NCBI RefSeq assembly: GCF_024181285.1 | Contig: NZ_CP051201.1 | Location: 2,728,001-2,792,000 of the forward strand | DNA: 64,000 bases | Reading direction: 5' to 3' | From: Treponema sp. OMZ 790 | GTDB taxonomy: Bacteria > Spirochaetota > Spirochaetia > Treponematales > Treponemataceae | In this document: positions 8,508 to 17,244 of the stretch, piece after piece | Numbering within the stretch: position 1 is the stretch's first letter | How the letters are laid out: the number at the start of each line of letters is the position of its first letter | Notes under the pieces: model-generated | Database searches by the model: none | Told to the model about the DNA's origin: nothing | The model's input: the letters and a program-made list of their open reading frames with translations, nothing else | Made by a program: the position numbers and the translations under genes

Positions 8508-9947
8508 ATGATTTGTAACGCTTTATTTTCAGATTTTTATGAATTGACAATGGCTCAAGGTTTTTGGAAAAAAGGAAATAACAGTAAAACCGTTTTTGAA
8601 ATGTTTTTTAGATCAAATCCTTTTAAGGGAGGTTATTCTGTCTTTGCAGGATTGGAACCTCTTTTAGAAACTATTAAAAATTTTCATTTTGAAAAGAGCG
8701 ATATCTACTGGCTTAAATCCCTCGGAATATTCGAAAAAGATTTTTTAGAATTTATTGCAGGTTTTAAATTTTCAGGTAATATTTGGGCAATGAAGGAAGG
8801 AAGTGTAGTTTTTCCCAATGAACCTTTAATCCGTATTGAAGCTGATGCAGTTGAAGCTTTGCTTTTGGAAGGCTTGATACTGAACATGATAAATTTTCAA
8901 ACTCTTATTGCTACCAAAACAGCTAGAATTTGGCAGGCTTCAAAAAAAGGAGCCATCATGGAATTCGGTCTTCGACGGGCCCAAGGCAATGACGGTGCTA
9001 TGAGTGCAACAAGAGCTGCCTACATAGGAGGAGCTTTCGGTACGAGTAATTCTCTGGCTGCCAAAGAACTCGGCATTCCGGCTCTCGGTACGATGGCTCA
9101 TTCATGGATAATGTCCTTTAAAAATGAAGAAGATGCTTTTCAGTCTTATGCCGACATTTATCCGGATAATTCCATATTCTTAATAGATACTTATGACACC
9201 CTCCGCTCAGGTATTGTAAATGCAATTAAGGTCGGAAAACGTCTACAAGAAAAAGGGAAAAACTTCGGAGTCCGCCTTGATTCGGGAGATATTTATTATT
9301 TGAGTAAGGATGTAAGAAAACGCCTTGATGAAGCCGGCTGCCCTAATGCAAAAATTTCGGTTTCAAATGAACTTACGGAAGAAATCGTAGAATCCCTTGT
9401 TCAAAACAATGCGCCCATAGATTCTTGGGGTGTCGGAACTCATATGGTTACAGGAGGAAATGAAGCTTCACTTACAGGTGTCTACAAAATGGCCGCCCGT
9501 AAAAACGCAGGAGAAGCTGAATGGACTCCGGTTATGAAGTTTTCGGATAATCCTGCAAAGATGACCAACCCTGCATGTAAACAGGTTTGGAGATTATACA
9601 ACGCTGACGGATCCTTTAAGGCCGATGTTTTAACTCTTGAAGATGAGAAAATTGAAGAGGGCATAGAGCAAACTTTTTATCATCCTGCAAATGATTATCA
9701 GAATTTTACGTTTACACCTGCAAAAGTTGAAGCTCTTTTAGAAAAGCGCATCGAAAACGGAAAAGCTGTAGGTAAGATTCCAAGCCTTAAAGAAATCAAG
9801 GCCTATGCCGAAAAACAGCTTGATAGTTTGGATTATACCTCAAAGCGTCTTTTAAACCCGCATATATACAAGGTTTCTTTAAGCGAAAAAATGAGAAATT
9901 TGAAACAACAGCTTATAAAAAATAAGCCGGTTTTTCCCATACATTAA
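8508..9947 (+). CDS. pncB: Nicotinate phosphoribosyltransferase
   Basis: This cytoplasmic enzyme joins nicotinate and PRPP to form nicotinate mononucleotide in NAD salvage. The 479-residue protein shows the N-terminal family pattern FSDFYELTMAQGFW, a central FGLRRAQGNDGAMSATRAAY, the PRPP-site-like GVRLDSGDIYYLS near residue 257, and SWGVGTHMVTGG near 304. Its length is typical. It follows ftsK by 25 bases with a GAGGT ribosome site before the ATG. It may be co-transcribed but is functionally unrelated. Confidence 0.93.
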   Translation: MICNALFSDFYELTMAQGFWKKGNNSKTVFEMFFRSNPFKGGYSVFAGLEPLLETIKNFHFEKSDIYWLKSLGIFEKDFLEFIAGFKFSGNIWAMKEGSVVFPNEPLIRIEADAVEALLLEGLILNMINFQTLIATKTARIWQASKKGAIMEFGLRRAQGNDGAMSATRAAYIGGAFGTSNSLAAKELGIPALGTMAHSWIMSFKNEEDAFQSYADIYPDNSIFLIDTYDTLRSGIVNAIKVGKRLQEKGKNFGVRLDSGDIYYLSKDVRKRLDEAGCPNAKISVSNELTEEIVESLVQNNAPIDSWGVGTHMVTGGNEASLTGVYKMAARKNAGEAEWTPVMKFSDNPAKMTNPACKQVWRLYNADGSFKADVLTLEDEKIEEGIEQTFYHPANDYQNFTFTPAKVEALLEKRIENGKAVGKIPSLKEIKAYAEKQLDSLDYTSKRLLNPHIYKVSLSEKMRNLKQQLIKNKPVFPIH

Positions 9948-9958
9948 TATTCTATTTT

Positions 9959-11119
9959 TTAGTAGCTGCCGTAAATAACGATTTTATTTTTTCCTTCTTT
10001 TTTTGCCTTATATAGAGCAGAATCTGCTTGACCGATTATTTCGGTTATGAGTTTTCCTTTTGAGAATTTACTCATACCGGCACTGAAGCTTATATTGGGG
10101 TTTTGTAATTTGAAAAAGCAGTTTTGATTAAAGAAATTTTTGCTTTCATTCATCAGTTTATCGGCGCAGCCTTCATCCGATTTTATTATTACCAGAAATT
10201 CTTCTCCGCCGTACCTAAATGCTGTAAATAAGTCTCCCGAATAGGAATTTAGGGTTTGTCCCAAAGTTCTTATAACTTCATCGCCGTATAGATGGCCGTA
10301 AGTATCATTGATTTTTTTAAAATCGTCTAAATCTATTATTACTATATATACATCGCCTTCATAATCTTGTATCCGATTGATATATGTTCTAAATGCAGCA
10401 CGGGAGTACAATCCTGAAAGATCATCTACCATCATACCGTACCAATATTTTTCTTTTTCCTGTATGGCATTTAGTATTTTTGAAAGTTCTGCTTTATTAT
10501 GGTTAAGGATATATTTTGCCGTAATATAGCATACAATAAGAATACACCCCAGTACCATAAAGTCTAGGATATACTGGCTTGTTATATTGTGATCGCCGTC
10601 ATATTTTATGAAAAAAACGGCTAGTACTGTTCCGGTAAAAGAAAATAAGGATGTGATTCCTGTTAACATTTTGTCGTTATAAACCGTCGATAAAAATATC
10701 ATAACCAAAAAACCGGCATAAATTGTAACAAAAGCTTGATGAACTACAATATAAAAGAAAGCTTGAAATAAAGAACTTAACATTACAAAATAATTTTTGG
10801 TTTTTGAATTACAGCATTTATTGTTAAATATTTTTGTTATAAGATACAGTGAAAAATTAACTGAAAATGGAATAAGTACATATTTAAAAAAATATTTATC
10901 GAAAGATAAACTCATTTCATTTTTATCAATAAAGTAGTAAGCAATTTCAAAACAACATGCAATGATAATGATGATAAGCTGGGTTCGTATATGAATTAGC
11001 CTGAATTGTACCTGCAGGGAATTTATTTCGTCATTCGCAATTTGGATATTATCGTTGAAAAAATTATATAGCTTATTTTTGCTTATAATATCTTTATTAG
11101 CACAGTCAGACTTGTTCAT
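9959..11119 (-). CDS. Membrane-anchored diguanylate cyclase (GGDEF domain)
   Basis: The protein is predicted to make cyclic di-GMP from two GTP. Of 386 residues, about 45-205 form six or so hydrophobic segments (a 7TM-like or MASE-type sensor region). The GGDEF domain covers about residues 225-386. Its active-site motif reads FRYGGEEFLVII near residue 305 (GGEEF, a catalytically competent variant). The metal-binding VIIDLDDFKKINDTYGH and the end motif ADSALYKAKKEGKNKI are present. An RxxD inhibitory site is not obvious. The ATG at 11119 has GGAG upstream. It ends about a dozen bases after the convergent pncB and stands alone, so its signal is unknown. Confidence 0.9.
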   Translation of the reverse strand: MNKSDCANKDIISKNKLYNFFNDNIQIANDEINSLQVQFRLIHIRTQLIIIIIACCFEIAYYFIDKNEMSLSFDKYFFKYVLIPFSVNFSLYLITKIFNNKCCNSKTKNYFVMLSSLFQAFFYIVVHQAFVTIYAGFLVMIFLSTVYNDKMLTGITSLFSFTGTVLAVFFIKYDGDHNITSQYILDFMVLGCILIVCYITAKYILNHNKAELSKILNAIQEKEKYWYGMMVDDLSGLYSRAAFRTYINRIQDYEGDVYIVIIDLDDFKKINDTYGHLYGDEVIRTLGQTLNSYSGDLFTAFRYGGEEFLVIIKSDEGCADKLMNESKNFFNQNCFFKLQNPNISFSAGMSKFSKGKLITEIIGQADSALYKAKKEGKNKIVIYGSY

Positions 11120-11195
11120 ACTATTACTACTCCATAAAAAATATCTCTTATTGAGACAGTTATTGTATCATACTTTTAAGATAATTCACATTATA

Positions 11196-11232
11196 AGATA
11201 AAAGAACTGCAGAGAAAAAATTTTCTCTGCAG
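11196..11232 (-). terminator. Terminator of pepA
   Basis: A perfect 12-base inverted repeat begins with CTGCAGAGAAAA (11207-11218) and closes with its complement at 11221-11232. It lies ten bases past the pepA stop and is followed on the minus strand by a T-rich stretch. Confidence 0.65.
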
Positions 11233-11241
11233 CATGGATGG

Positions 11242-12672
11242 TTATTCTTCTTTACTCAACATATAATAAAGGCTTTTTACTAAGGTACCTGTAGCTTTTT
11301 CTTTTAGGTAGCCGAAGTTTTCCGTAATGTAAGCTGTTCCTGCAATGTCAATATGAATCCACGGAATATCTTCTTTTGCAAGGAAGGAGCCGACAAAAAG
11401 TCCTGCCGTCATCATTCCTCCGGATTTTCCTCCGGTATTTTTTAAATCGGCTACTTTTGATTCGTTCATTTTTTTGTAGTACTCGATAGCGGGCATTCTC
11501 CAAACAATTTCACCGGCTCTTTCATTTGCCTTTACAAGTTCTGCAAAGAATTCGTCGTTGTTGGTAACTGCCCCGCTTACTTGTTCACCAAATGCTGCTA
11601 CACAGGCTCCGGTAAGGGTTGCAAGGTCAATCAGCTTTGTTGCACCCAAATTATTGGTGGCATAATAAACGGCGTCTGCCAAAGTCAATCGGCCTTCTGC
11701 ATCGGTGTTAATAATTTCGATAGTTTTGCCGCTCATTGAGCCGATAATGTCTCCGTTTCTGAAACCGTCACCTGAAATCATGTTTTCGCAAGAAGCAACT
11801 ACAGCTACAACATTCACTTTTGCTTTTAGATCTGCCAATGCATGCATGGTACCGATAACCGTACCCGAACCGCCCATATCGGTAAACATTGTTACCATAC
11901 TTGTTGCGGGTTTAATGGCATATCCGCCGCTGTCGTAGGTTAGGCCCTTACCGACAAGAGCAATTTTTTCTTTTGAGTCGGGATTATTATAATATTCCAT
12001 AACAATGAGTTTAGGCTCTTTTGCACTTGCTCTTGCTACACTGAGGAATGCTTCCATTTTAAGAGCTTCAATTTCTTTTTTTCCGTGAATGGTAACTTTT
12101 ACACCTTTTGCTTCCAGTTTTTCTTTGGCAATTTGCGCTAAGGTTTCAGGATAGATTACGTTCGGCGGCTCATTTACCAAGTCGCGGGTTAAGAACACGG
12201 CTTCCATAAGTTTGACGGCTTCGCCGATTCCTTTTTCTGCTCTGTCTTCCTTGCCTTTTTCAGGGTTGTAATTAACAGTAATTTCCATTAATTCTTTGCG
12301 GTCGCTTTTAAACTTGTCGTATTGGTAGGTTGCATGAAGCATGCCTTCTGCAATTGCTGAAGCTGTTTTATAAGTGCATAGATTATTGAGTTTAGGAATA
12401 TTAAGCTCAACCTCTGTAACCTTGTTCTTTAAAAGTTCTGAAGAGGCCTTAAAAAAAGTTTTTCTTAAAACTTCCAAATCAATTTTTTCTTCTTTACCCA
12501 GTCCTATAAAAAGATGAGCTTTAAGATTTGAATCGAGGCTGTAGTAAACTTCTTCCGCCTTTCCCGAAAACAATTCTTTTTCTTTTAAGTGGGTAAGAAA
12601 CTCGCCTTCGATTTTTTCTTCATAAACCAACTGTGCAGCAACACCGCCGTGTTTTGCAATGTTAAATTTCAT
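11242..12672 (-). CDS. pepA: Leucyl aminopeptidase (M17 family)
   Basis: PepA is a cytosolic metallo-aminopeptidase that removes N-terminal residues, fitting a peptide-fermenting organism. The 476-residue protein has the catalytic domain in the second half. VGKGLTYDSGGYAIKP supplies the metal-binding Lys/Asp, and INTDAEGRLTLADA is the M17 signature with metal-binding Asp and Glu and the catalytic Arg. DLATLTGACVAAFG follows. Start: the frame is open to 12720, but the ATG at 12672 sits four bases behind a strong GGAGG and gives the usual N-terminus. Confidence 0.93.
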   Translation of the reverse strand: MKFNIAKHGGVAAQLVYEEKIEGEFLTHLKEKELFSGKAEEVYYSLDSNLKAHLFIGLGKEEKIDLEVLRKTFFKASSELLKNKVTEVELNIPKLNNLCTYKTASAIAEGMLHATYQYDKFKSDRKELMEITVNYNPEKGKEDRAEKGIGEAVKLMEAVFLTRDLVNEPPNVIYPETLAQIAKEKLEAKGVKVTIHGKKEIEALKMEAFLSVARASAKEPKLIVMEYYNNPDSKEKIALVGKGLTYDSGGYAIKPATSMVTMFTDMGGSGTVIGTMHALADLKAKVNVVAVVASCENMISGDGFRNGDIIGSMSGKTIEIINTDAEGRLTLADAVYYATNNLGATKLIDLATLTGACVAAFGEQVSGAVTNNDEFFAELVKANERAGEIVWRMPAIEYYKKMNESKVADLKNTGGKSGGMMTAGLFVGSFLAKEDIPWIHIDIAGTAYITENFGYLKEKATGTLVKSLYYMLSKEE

Positions 12673-12769
12673 AGTTCCTCCAAAATCTATTGTTTTAATG
12701 TTGTTTTTTACATCATACAATATACATATTTTAAAAACTTGCTACAAGATGTAGGGAGTAAAATAGTTT

Positions 12770-13312
12770 TCAAAATCGAATTATTTTAACTACTCTTATG
12801 TAAAGTGAAACGGCAGATAAAAATCCTACCGTTATATATGCACAAAGTACAATGCAGTTAAATAATTTTATGTGCAATGCCGAATGTAATATTATTGCTA
12901 TGAGCGGAACCGCGTATAATATAACGGCAACAAAGCGCCCTATTTTATCGAAAAATAAAGGTCGATCGGTTTTTAGTTTTTTGTTAAACACATATGATGT
13001 CAAACAAAACTCCGTAAATTTTATTAGTATTATTATAATCATACCTGCCGGTAATAATCCTTGCGTATACAGGATATAACTTGCAGTGAAAATAAAGAAA
13101 AAATCCGTTCCGGCATCCAGAACAGCTCCTATTTTGCTTTCCGAATTATAATAGCGGGCAAGTTTTCCGTCAAAGAAATCAGTTAACGCTATTACGGAAA
13201 ATAATATGCCGCAAAAGAAAACTCTGCGTTCTTCATAAAACAATACGATATCGAATATGATGGAAAGAGGCAGTCTTAATAAGGTTAAGCTATTTATTAA
13301 AATCTTTTTCAT
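12770..13312 (-). CDS. CDP-alcohol phosphatidyltransferase family protein
   Basis: Such enzymes transfer a phosphatidyl group from CDP-diacylglycerol to an alcohol in phospholipid synthesis. The 180-residue membrane protein contains the full family signature, DFFDGKLAR, then eight residues, G, three residues, D, three residues, D (residues about 45-72). Four or five hydrophobic segments surround it. It resembles PgsA-like members in size, but the acceptor alcohol cannot be told. Its start overlaps the end of the upstream TetR gene by 23 bases, implying a shared transcript and probably translational coupling. The pair suggests that TetR tunes a membrane-lipid activity. Confidence 0.85.
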   Translation of the reverse strand: MKKILINSLTLLRLPLSIIFDIVLFYEERRVFFCGILFSVIALTDFFDGKLARYYNSESKIGAVLDAGTDFFFIFTASYILYTQGLLPAGMIIIILIKFTEFCLTSYVFNKKLKTDRPLFFDKIGRFVAVILYAVPLIAIILHSALHIKLFNCIVLCAYITVGFLSAVSLYIRVVKIIRF

Positions 13313-13898
13313 GCGTTGTAGATAAAACGGTATTTTCGGAGACTATACCTTTTACAAAGTATAGAGTAAGAAGCCTGATTACTTCGCTGCAGCCTTCAAA
13401 ATCTGAATCCGTTATATGGCAATCAATATAGTATAAAAACTCATATACTCTCTTTAATTGAGACGCCAATCGATTTTTGATTTTTAATTCTTTCATTTTT
13501 TTATTGAGTACATCAGTTAAAAATTGATGAAACTGATTGTCTTTTTTTCCTTGCTCGGAAAGATAATAAGCGTGTAAAAGTTTTGAGATTTTGGGATTAC
13601 TCCATTCCGCCATTATCTTATTTCCGAATAAGTGTTTTGAAGTTACAGAAAATAAGGATTCAACAACTATTTCGATCGGCATCTGCCAATCGACTTGCTC
13701 CATAACCAATTGCCGAATTCTTGTATTTTCACATTTATATACTTCTAAAAATATATCTTCTTTGGAAACATAATGTTTGTAAAAAGAACCCGTTGCAACA
13801 TTTATCGCTTTTGTAATATCCGAAATATTTGTTCCCTTGTATCCTTTTTTTGCAAAAATATCATGTGCGCTAATCAAAAGCTCTTCTTTTTTATCCAT
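13290..13898 (-). CDS. TetR/AcrR family transcriptional regulator
   Basis: The 202-residue protein begins with the TetR helix-turn-helix: KKEELLISAHDIFAKKG, then TNISDITKAINVATGSFYKHYVSKEDIF (residues 3-50). The divergent C-terminal ligand domain is all-helical. The ATG at 13898 follows CGAGGACGAA. A perfect 16-base inverted repeat starts ten bases upstream, so autoregulation is likely. It overlaps the downstream CDP-alcohol phosphatidyltransferase gene. Confidence 0.88.
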   Translation of the reverse strand: MDKKEELLISAHDIFAKKGYKGTNISDITKAINVATGSFYKHYVSKEDIFLEVYKCENTRIRQLVMEQVDWQMPIEIVVESLFSVTSKHLFGNKIMAEWSNPKISKLLHAYYLSEQGKKDNQFHQFLTDVLNKKMKELKIKNRLASQLKRVYEFLYYIDCHITDSDFEGCSEVIRLLTLYFVKGIVSENTVLSTTHEKDFNK

Positions 13899-13907
13899 TT
13901 CGTCCTC

Positions 13908-13943
13908 GTTATGAATGAATATTTTTTAATATTCATTCATAAC
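13908..13943. promoter_or_regulatory. Perfect palindromic operator of the TetR gene
   Basis: GTTATGAATGAATATT (13908-13923) and its exact complement (13928-13943) are separated by TTTT. The repeat lies just before the TetR start codon, where a bound dimer would block transcription or early elongation. It is long even for a TetR operator, and the inner ATGAATGAAT direct repeat could allow two dimers. Confidence 0.65.
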
Positions 13944-13999
13944 ACAAGGTTTTATTTTTGTCAAGACGAAATAAGTTAAAATTGATTATTTTTTTGCAA

Positions 14000-14668
14000 T
14001 TATTTTAACTTCAGTCCTTGCAAGTATGCCATTTTTATTTCTCCGGCTCCGACAAATTCATTGTACTTAGGGTCGATAGTGTTTTTATCCGTATCCGATA
14101 AGCTCTTGTATAAATTCATATATTGCTTTTTATGAGGGCTTTGATTAATTCTGGTTTGCAATACCTGTTGTGCCAAGTCTTTATATCCGAATGCAAGAAA
14201 ATAAGATAACGAAATATGTAATCCGTGTTTGCCGCTCTGTTGTATAATTTCTTCAGGTGAGCCGTAAAATACTTCAAATATCGGAAGAACCGTATCCGTA
14301 ATGGCTTTTTGCAATTCCGAAACCGTAGGCGAATAATTTGGTTTTGCCAAATCCCATGTTTTATACTCGCTGCTTAAAATATAACAAAGCTGTTTGGTGT
14401 AAACTATTCCGCTGCAATACTCGTTTTTGTATGCCGTAATATCAAATTCTTTTACAGCTTTTGAATACACTCTGATATGGGGAATAATCTCTATGCTATT
14501 TTTGTCATTATAGTGTGAGGACTGAAAATAAATCTCTAAAGTAATATCCTTACTCGGCTTTTTGGAAACCGTTTGTCCCTTTTGCTTTGCTTTAAATCCC
14601 TGTAAAAGTAACGGCGCCGTTATTTCATTACAGCCCTTTAAAAATATATCTCTCGGTTTTTCGATCAT
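14000..14668 (-). CDS. Hypothetical protein, DUF4304-like
   Basis: I do not recognise a function. The 222-residue soluble protein starts with a segment resembling DUF4304 proteins (GFKAKQKGQTVSKK, then alternating beta strands LEIYFQSSHYNDKNSIEIIPHIRVYSKAV). The C-terminal half is helical. The ATG at 14668 has TAAGGAGTAAG upstream. It is the last gene of a run of same-strand small genes (to 17.9 kb) that resemble immunity proteins of polymorphic toxin systems. That role is inferred from context only. Confidence 0.6.
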   Translation of the reverse strand: MIEKPRDIFLKGCNEITAPLLLQGFKAKQKGQTVSKKPSKDITLEIYFQSSHYNDKNSIEIIPHIRVYSKAVKEFDITAYKNEYCSGIVYTKQLCYILSSEYKTWDLAKPNYSPTVSELQKAITDTVLPIFEVFYGSPEEIIQQSGKHGLHISLSYFLAFGYKDLAQQVLQTRINQSPHKKQYMNLYKSLSDTDKNTIDPKYNEFVGAGEIKMAYLQGLKLK

Positions 14669-14696
14669 AACTTACTCCTTATTTAATTCAATATAT

Positions 14697-15329
14697 TCAT
14701 TTGCCGCAGTCTCCATTTCCGAAATTCCCTTCAACATTTTTGTAGAATATTCTGCATTTTTCTTTTGTAAAAGCTTGGATAATACCGTCCGAAGCCCATA
14801 AAAGAGGGTGCTGAAAATTCTTTTCCGCAAATTCAATATCACTGCGATAAAATGTGTTCGGGTGTAATTTTTTCTCATCTTCAACTGTCATTCGGTACGG
14901 CCACGGGTGGTGATGACCGAAACTTCTTTTGCAAACACTGCAATTTCCATTATTCAAGACACCGTAAGAAACCTTGCCCTCATATTCAATGCGCACCGAT
15001 TTTGAGCGCTCAACATCAAAGTGCATTGTATACAAAAAATTGCAAATATAGTATCCGCGCGATTTTTCAAACGGAATAAAATCAATTCCTTGCATATTGT
15101 ATGTATGATATAATTCATAAAACCGCTGACTTGCAATGAATACACCATCTAAAGTACCAAAGAAAAATTTCTTTTTTCGTATTTTAACTATCTTTGCCGC
15201 TTGTAAAATTGCTTCATCACGGTTTAATACCATCTTGCATGCGTCACAATAGTCTATTTTTATTTTATCACCCAACTCTAAATACAGATTCCGCTCATCG
15301 CTGTCGCCATAGATATGGCAATACTTCAT
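14697..15329 (-). CDS. Hypothetical protein with a CxxC pair, island gene
   Basis: The product has 210 residues, mostly mixed alpha/beta, with a possible zinc-binding or structural CDAC pair near residue 28 and a second CSVCKRSFGHHHPWP motif near 132. This is a double-CxxC arrangement with nearby histidines. Function is not recognised. The chosen start (15329) lies seven bases after GGAGG; upstream in-frame ATGs at 15344 and 15332 overlap or crowd the ribosome site. It follows the 15345 gene without a gap, so the two are co-transcribed. The Cys/His pattern suggests a small metal-binding protein. Confidence 0.55.
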   Translation of the reverse strand: MKYCHIYGDSDERNLYLELGDKIKIDYCDACKMVLNRDEAILQAAKIVKIRKKKFFFGTLDGVFIASQRFYELYHTYNMQGIDFIPFEKSRGYYICNFLYTMHFDVERSKSVRIEYEGKVSYGVLNNGNCSVCKRSFGHHHPWPYRMTVEDEKKLHPNTFYRSDIEFAEKNFQHPLLWASDGIIQAFTKEKCRIFYKNVEGNFGNGDCGK

Positions 15330-15344
15330 CATCTCACCTCCCAT

Positions 15345-16049
15345 TTATAAATGTTTAGCGATGTTGTCATCGCCAAGCCAGCAGAGGTATTGCTCCTGCG
15401 GTATGACCAGTTCCATTATTTCTGAGTTCTCGACTAAAAAAGCCTTTAGATATAAATCCCCTTTTTCCCATTTCAAAAACTTCAATTCGTCATATACATC
15501 ATAATCTCCGTCAAGACAGGAAATAATATCAACAAATTTCGGATTCTCACTCATCGGATTTTCAAAATCGAAGAGTTGAACACCATAAGGACAAGCCCAA
15601 TAACAGCCCTCCACCGCAAGCACATTGTTTGCAGGGTGATAATGCACTTTCGTCCAAATAAATGTTTCCACTCCCTCAAAAGAACACTCCGGAAAAAACT
15701 GCATGATTTCTCCGCTTTCCATATCAAGTACACTGTATCCGTATAAATCCTGTCTGAAAATCAGATACTCTTTGCCGTTTTTATGTGAAATCAGTTGATA
15801 AAATACGGAAGAATCGTTAAAGCAATGCCATTTTGTGTAAAGAACATCACCGGCATAAAGAAAACATTCGGCACCTCGATAATGATACTCTCCAATGCTC
15901 CCGGAGTAATGATGAACGTGAATCTTGTAATCCTTTCGATTTCCTTTGATTACTATCTCTTTCGTATCTGTCCTGTTTTCATCACAAAATAACGGCATCA
16001 GTTCTTGCATATGTAATCTGTATTTATCTGTATTAACTGCGTTTGACAT
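15345..16049 (-). CDS. Hypothetical protein, beta-rich, island gene
   Basis: A 234-residue protein of unknown function. It has many aromatic-rich beta strands (VHHYSGSIGEYHYRGAECF, then LISHKNGKEYLIFRQDLYGY), like a propeller fragment, with no signal peptide. The ATG at 16049 lies five bases after GGGGAG; the frame extends upstream to 16121 but that segment overlaps the neighbouring gene and is rejected. It sits directly before the 102-residue gene upstream and the CxxC gene downstream, in one apparent transcript. An immunity-type role is possible from context. Confidence 0.55.
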   Translation of the reverse strand: MSNAVNTDKYRLHMQELMPLFCDENRTDTKEIVIKGNRKDYKIHVHHYSGSIGEYHYRGAECFLYAGDVLYTKWHCFNDSSVFYQLISHKNGKEYLIFRQDLYGYSVLDMESGEIMQFFPECSFEGVETFIWTKVHYHPANNVLAVEGCYWACPYGVQLFDFENPMSENPKFVDIISCLDGDYDVYDELKFLKWEKGDLYLKAFLVENSEIMELVIPQEQYLCWLGDDNIAKHL

Positions 16050-16050
16050 A

Positions 16051-16359
16051 TTATTCTCCCCATTTTTCCATATATGCTTCAACACTTTTTTGCAAATCAT
16101 CAAGGTAATTAGAATACTCACTCGGTAAATCTTTGATTACGCTCATGTCATTACTGTCAAAATGATAAATGATATGCTTTAATATCTGTATTTGAATAAA
16201 AAATAATTTTTTGCAAGCTTCTTTATCAACTGTTTTTTGAGCTCGAATATATTCACATAAATCGTTTAGTGCTTCTATATTAAATCTATTTTCTTCGTGC
16301 AGATAATACATAAAGCTTTTATTCTCCGAATAATAATTTTTCTCAATTACATTCTTCAT
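16051..16359 (-). CDS. Small hypothetical protein, island gene
   Basis: A 102-residue, mostly helical, soluble protein with no recognised domain. The ATG at 16359 is preceded by GAGGG. It lies one base before the next gene's start and nine bases after the 291-residue gene, so it belongs to the same transcript. Nothing in it identifies a function. Confidence 0.5.
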   Translation of the reverse strand: MKNVIEKNYYSENKSFMYYLHEENRFNIEALNDLCEYIRAQKTVDKEACKKLFFIQIQILKHIIYHFDSNDMSVIKDLPSEYSNYLDDLQKSVEAYMEKWGE

Positions 16360-16368
16360 CGCTAACCC

Positions 16369-17244
16369 TCAATCCGTGGTGACTTTAACACCCCAGAATC
16401 CACACATCCAGTTCTCGGTATTCAGGGGATATATCTCATTCGCTTCGTTTAGCAAAAGGTGTATTTTTTCTTTTCGTTTATTTTTCGCAGTTTCGGTTTT
16501 TAAACTATCTATTCCTTCAATTAGTCTTTGTGCTTCTCCCTTTAATTTATGCCACTTGCTCCAGTCATTATCCGACATTTTTTCAGACTTTTCTTTTAAG
16601 ACATCTAAGTGCAAAAATTTTTCTGCCAGTTTATTAACATCTTCAGGTTCTCCGAATAGTGCCGGTTCAAAATAAATATCGCCGGGAAAATTCGTTTCCA
16701 AAAATAATTTCAGTTTTTCACTTACATATATTTCCTGAGCTTTTAATGAATGTGTTATAAAAATATCTTTTGTTGACAGTGTTGATTTTACTAATTTTTC
16801 TTGTGCATCTTTTTCATCATAATATGAGTACCCGTCTTTTTCGGGAATTAAAGCATATAAGTTTCCCAACCCTTGCGATAAAACTTCATTGTGTTTTTTG
16901 TTTGTAATATATTCTTCAGCATCCATATCTGCCGATGGATATATCTCAGGTTCATCTTTTGATAAATCCCAATCCTGCCAGTTTAATTTGACAATTTTAT
17001 CTTTGCATACTTTTACAAAATTGAAATGTAAAAAGTTTTTCTCTATCAGTTTTTTTACCTGTTCTTTTACTATGATAACGGGATATTCTCTGTCATATTG
17101 ACTTCTATAAAGCGGCGGACAAAAAGGTGCTGTCCGTAAAATGCAGTGTTCTTGTTTCTTTTTATTGAAGTAATAGATTCCCTGCCATAATATTTCTCCG
17201 TAATCACCCCACGGCATTTTTTTATTTTGTAATATATAAATCAT
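16369..17244 (-). CDS. Hypothetical protein, possible immunity protein
   Basis: The 291-residue protein starts MIYILQNKKMPWGDYGEILW, an opening reminiscent of DUF1629/Imm43-like immunity proteins. The middle has mixed strands and helices and the end is helical and charged, finishing NTENWMCGFWGVKVTTD. No membrane segment or catalytic motif is seen. Its ATG overlaps the stop of the upstream gene in an ATGA, indicating coupled translation. A relic of its first ten codons occurs at 17991-18041, so this family has been duplicated locally. Confidence 0.55.
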   Translation of the reverse strand: MIYILQNKKMPWGDYGEILWQGIYYFNKKKQEHCILRTAPFCPPLYRSQYDREYPVIIVKEQVKKLIEKNFLHFNFVKVCKDKIVKLNWQDWDLSKDEPEIYPSADMDAEEYITNKKHNEVLSQGLGNLYALIPEKDGYSYYDEKDAQEKLVKSTLSTKDIFITHSLKAQEIYVSEKLKLFLETNFPGDIYFEPALFGEPEDVNKLAEKFLHLDVLKEKSEKMSDNDWSKWHKLKGEAQRLIEGIDSLKTETAKNKRKEKIHLLLNEANEIYPLNTENWMCGFWGVKVTTD

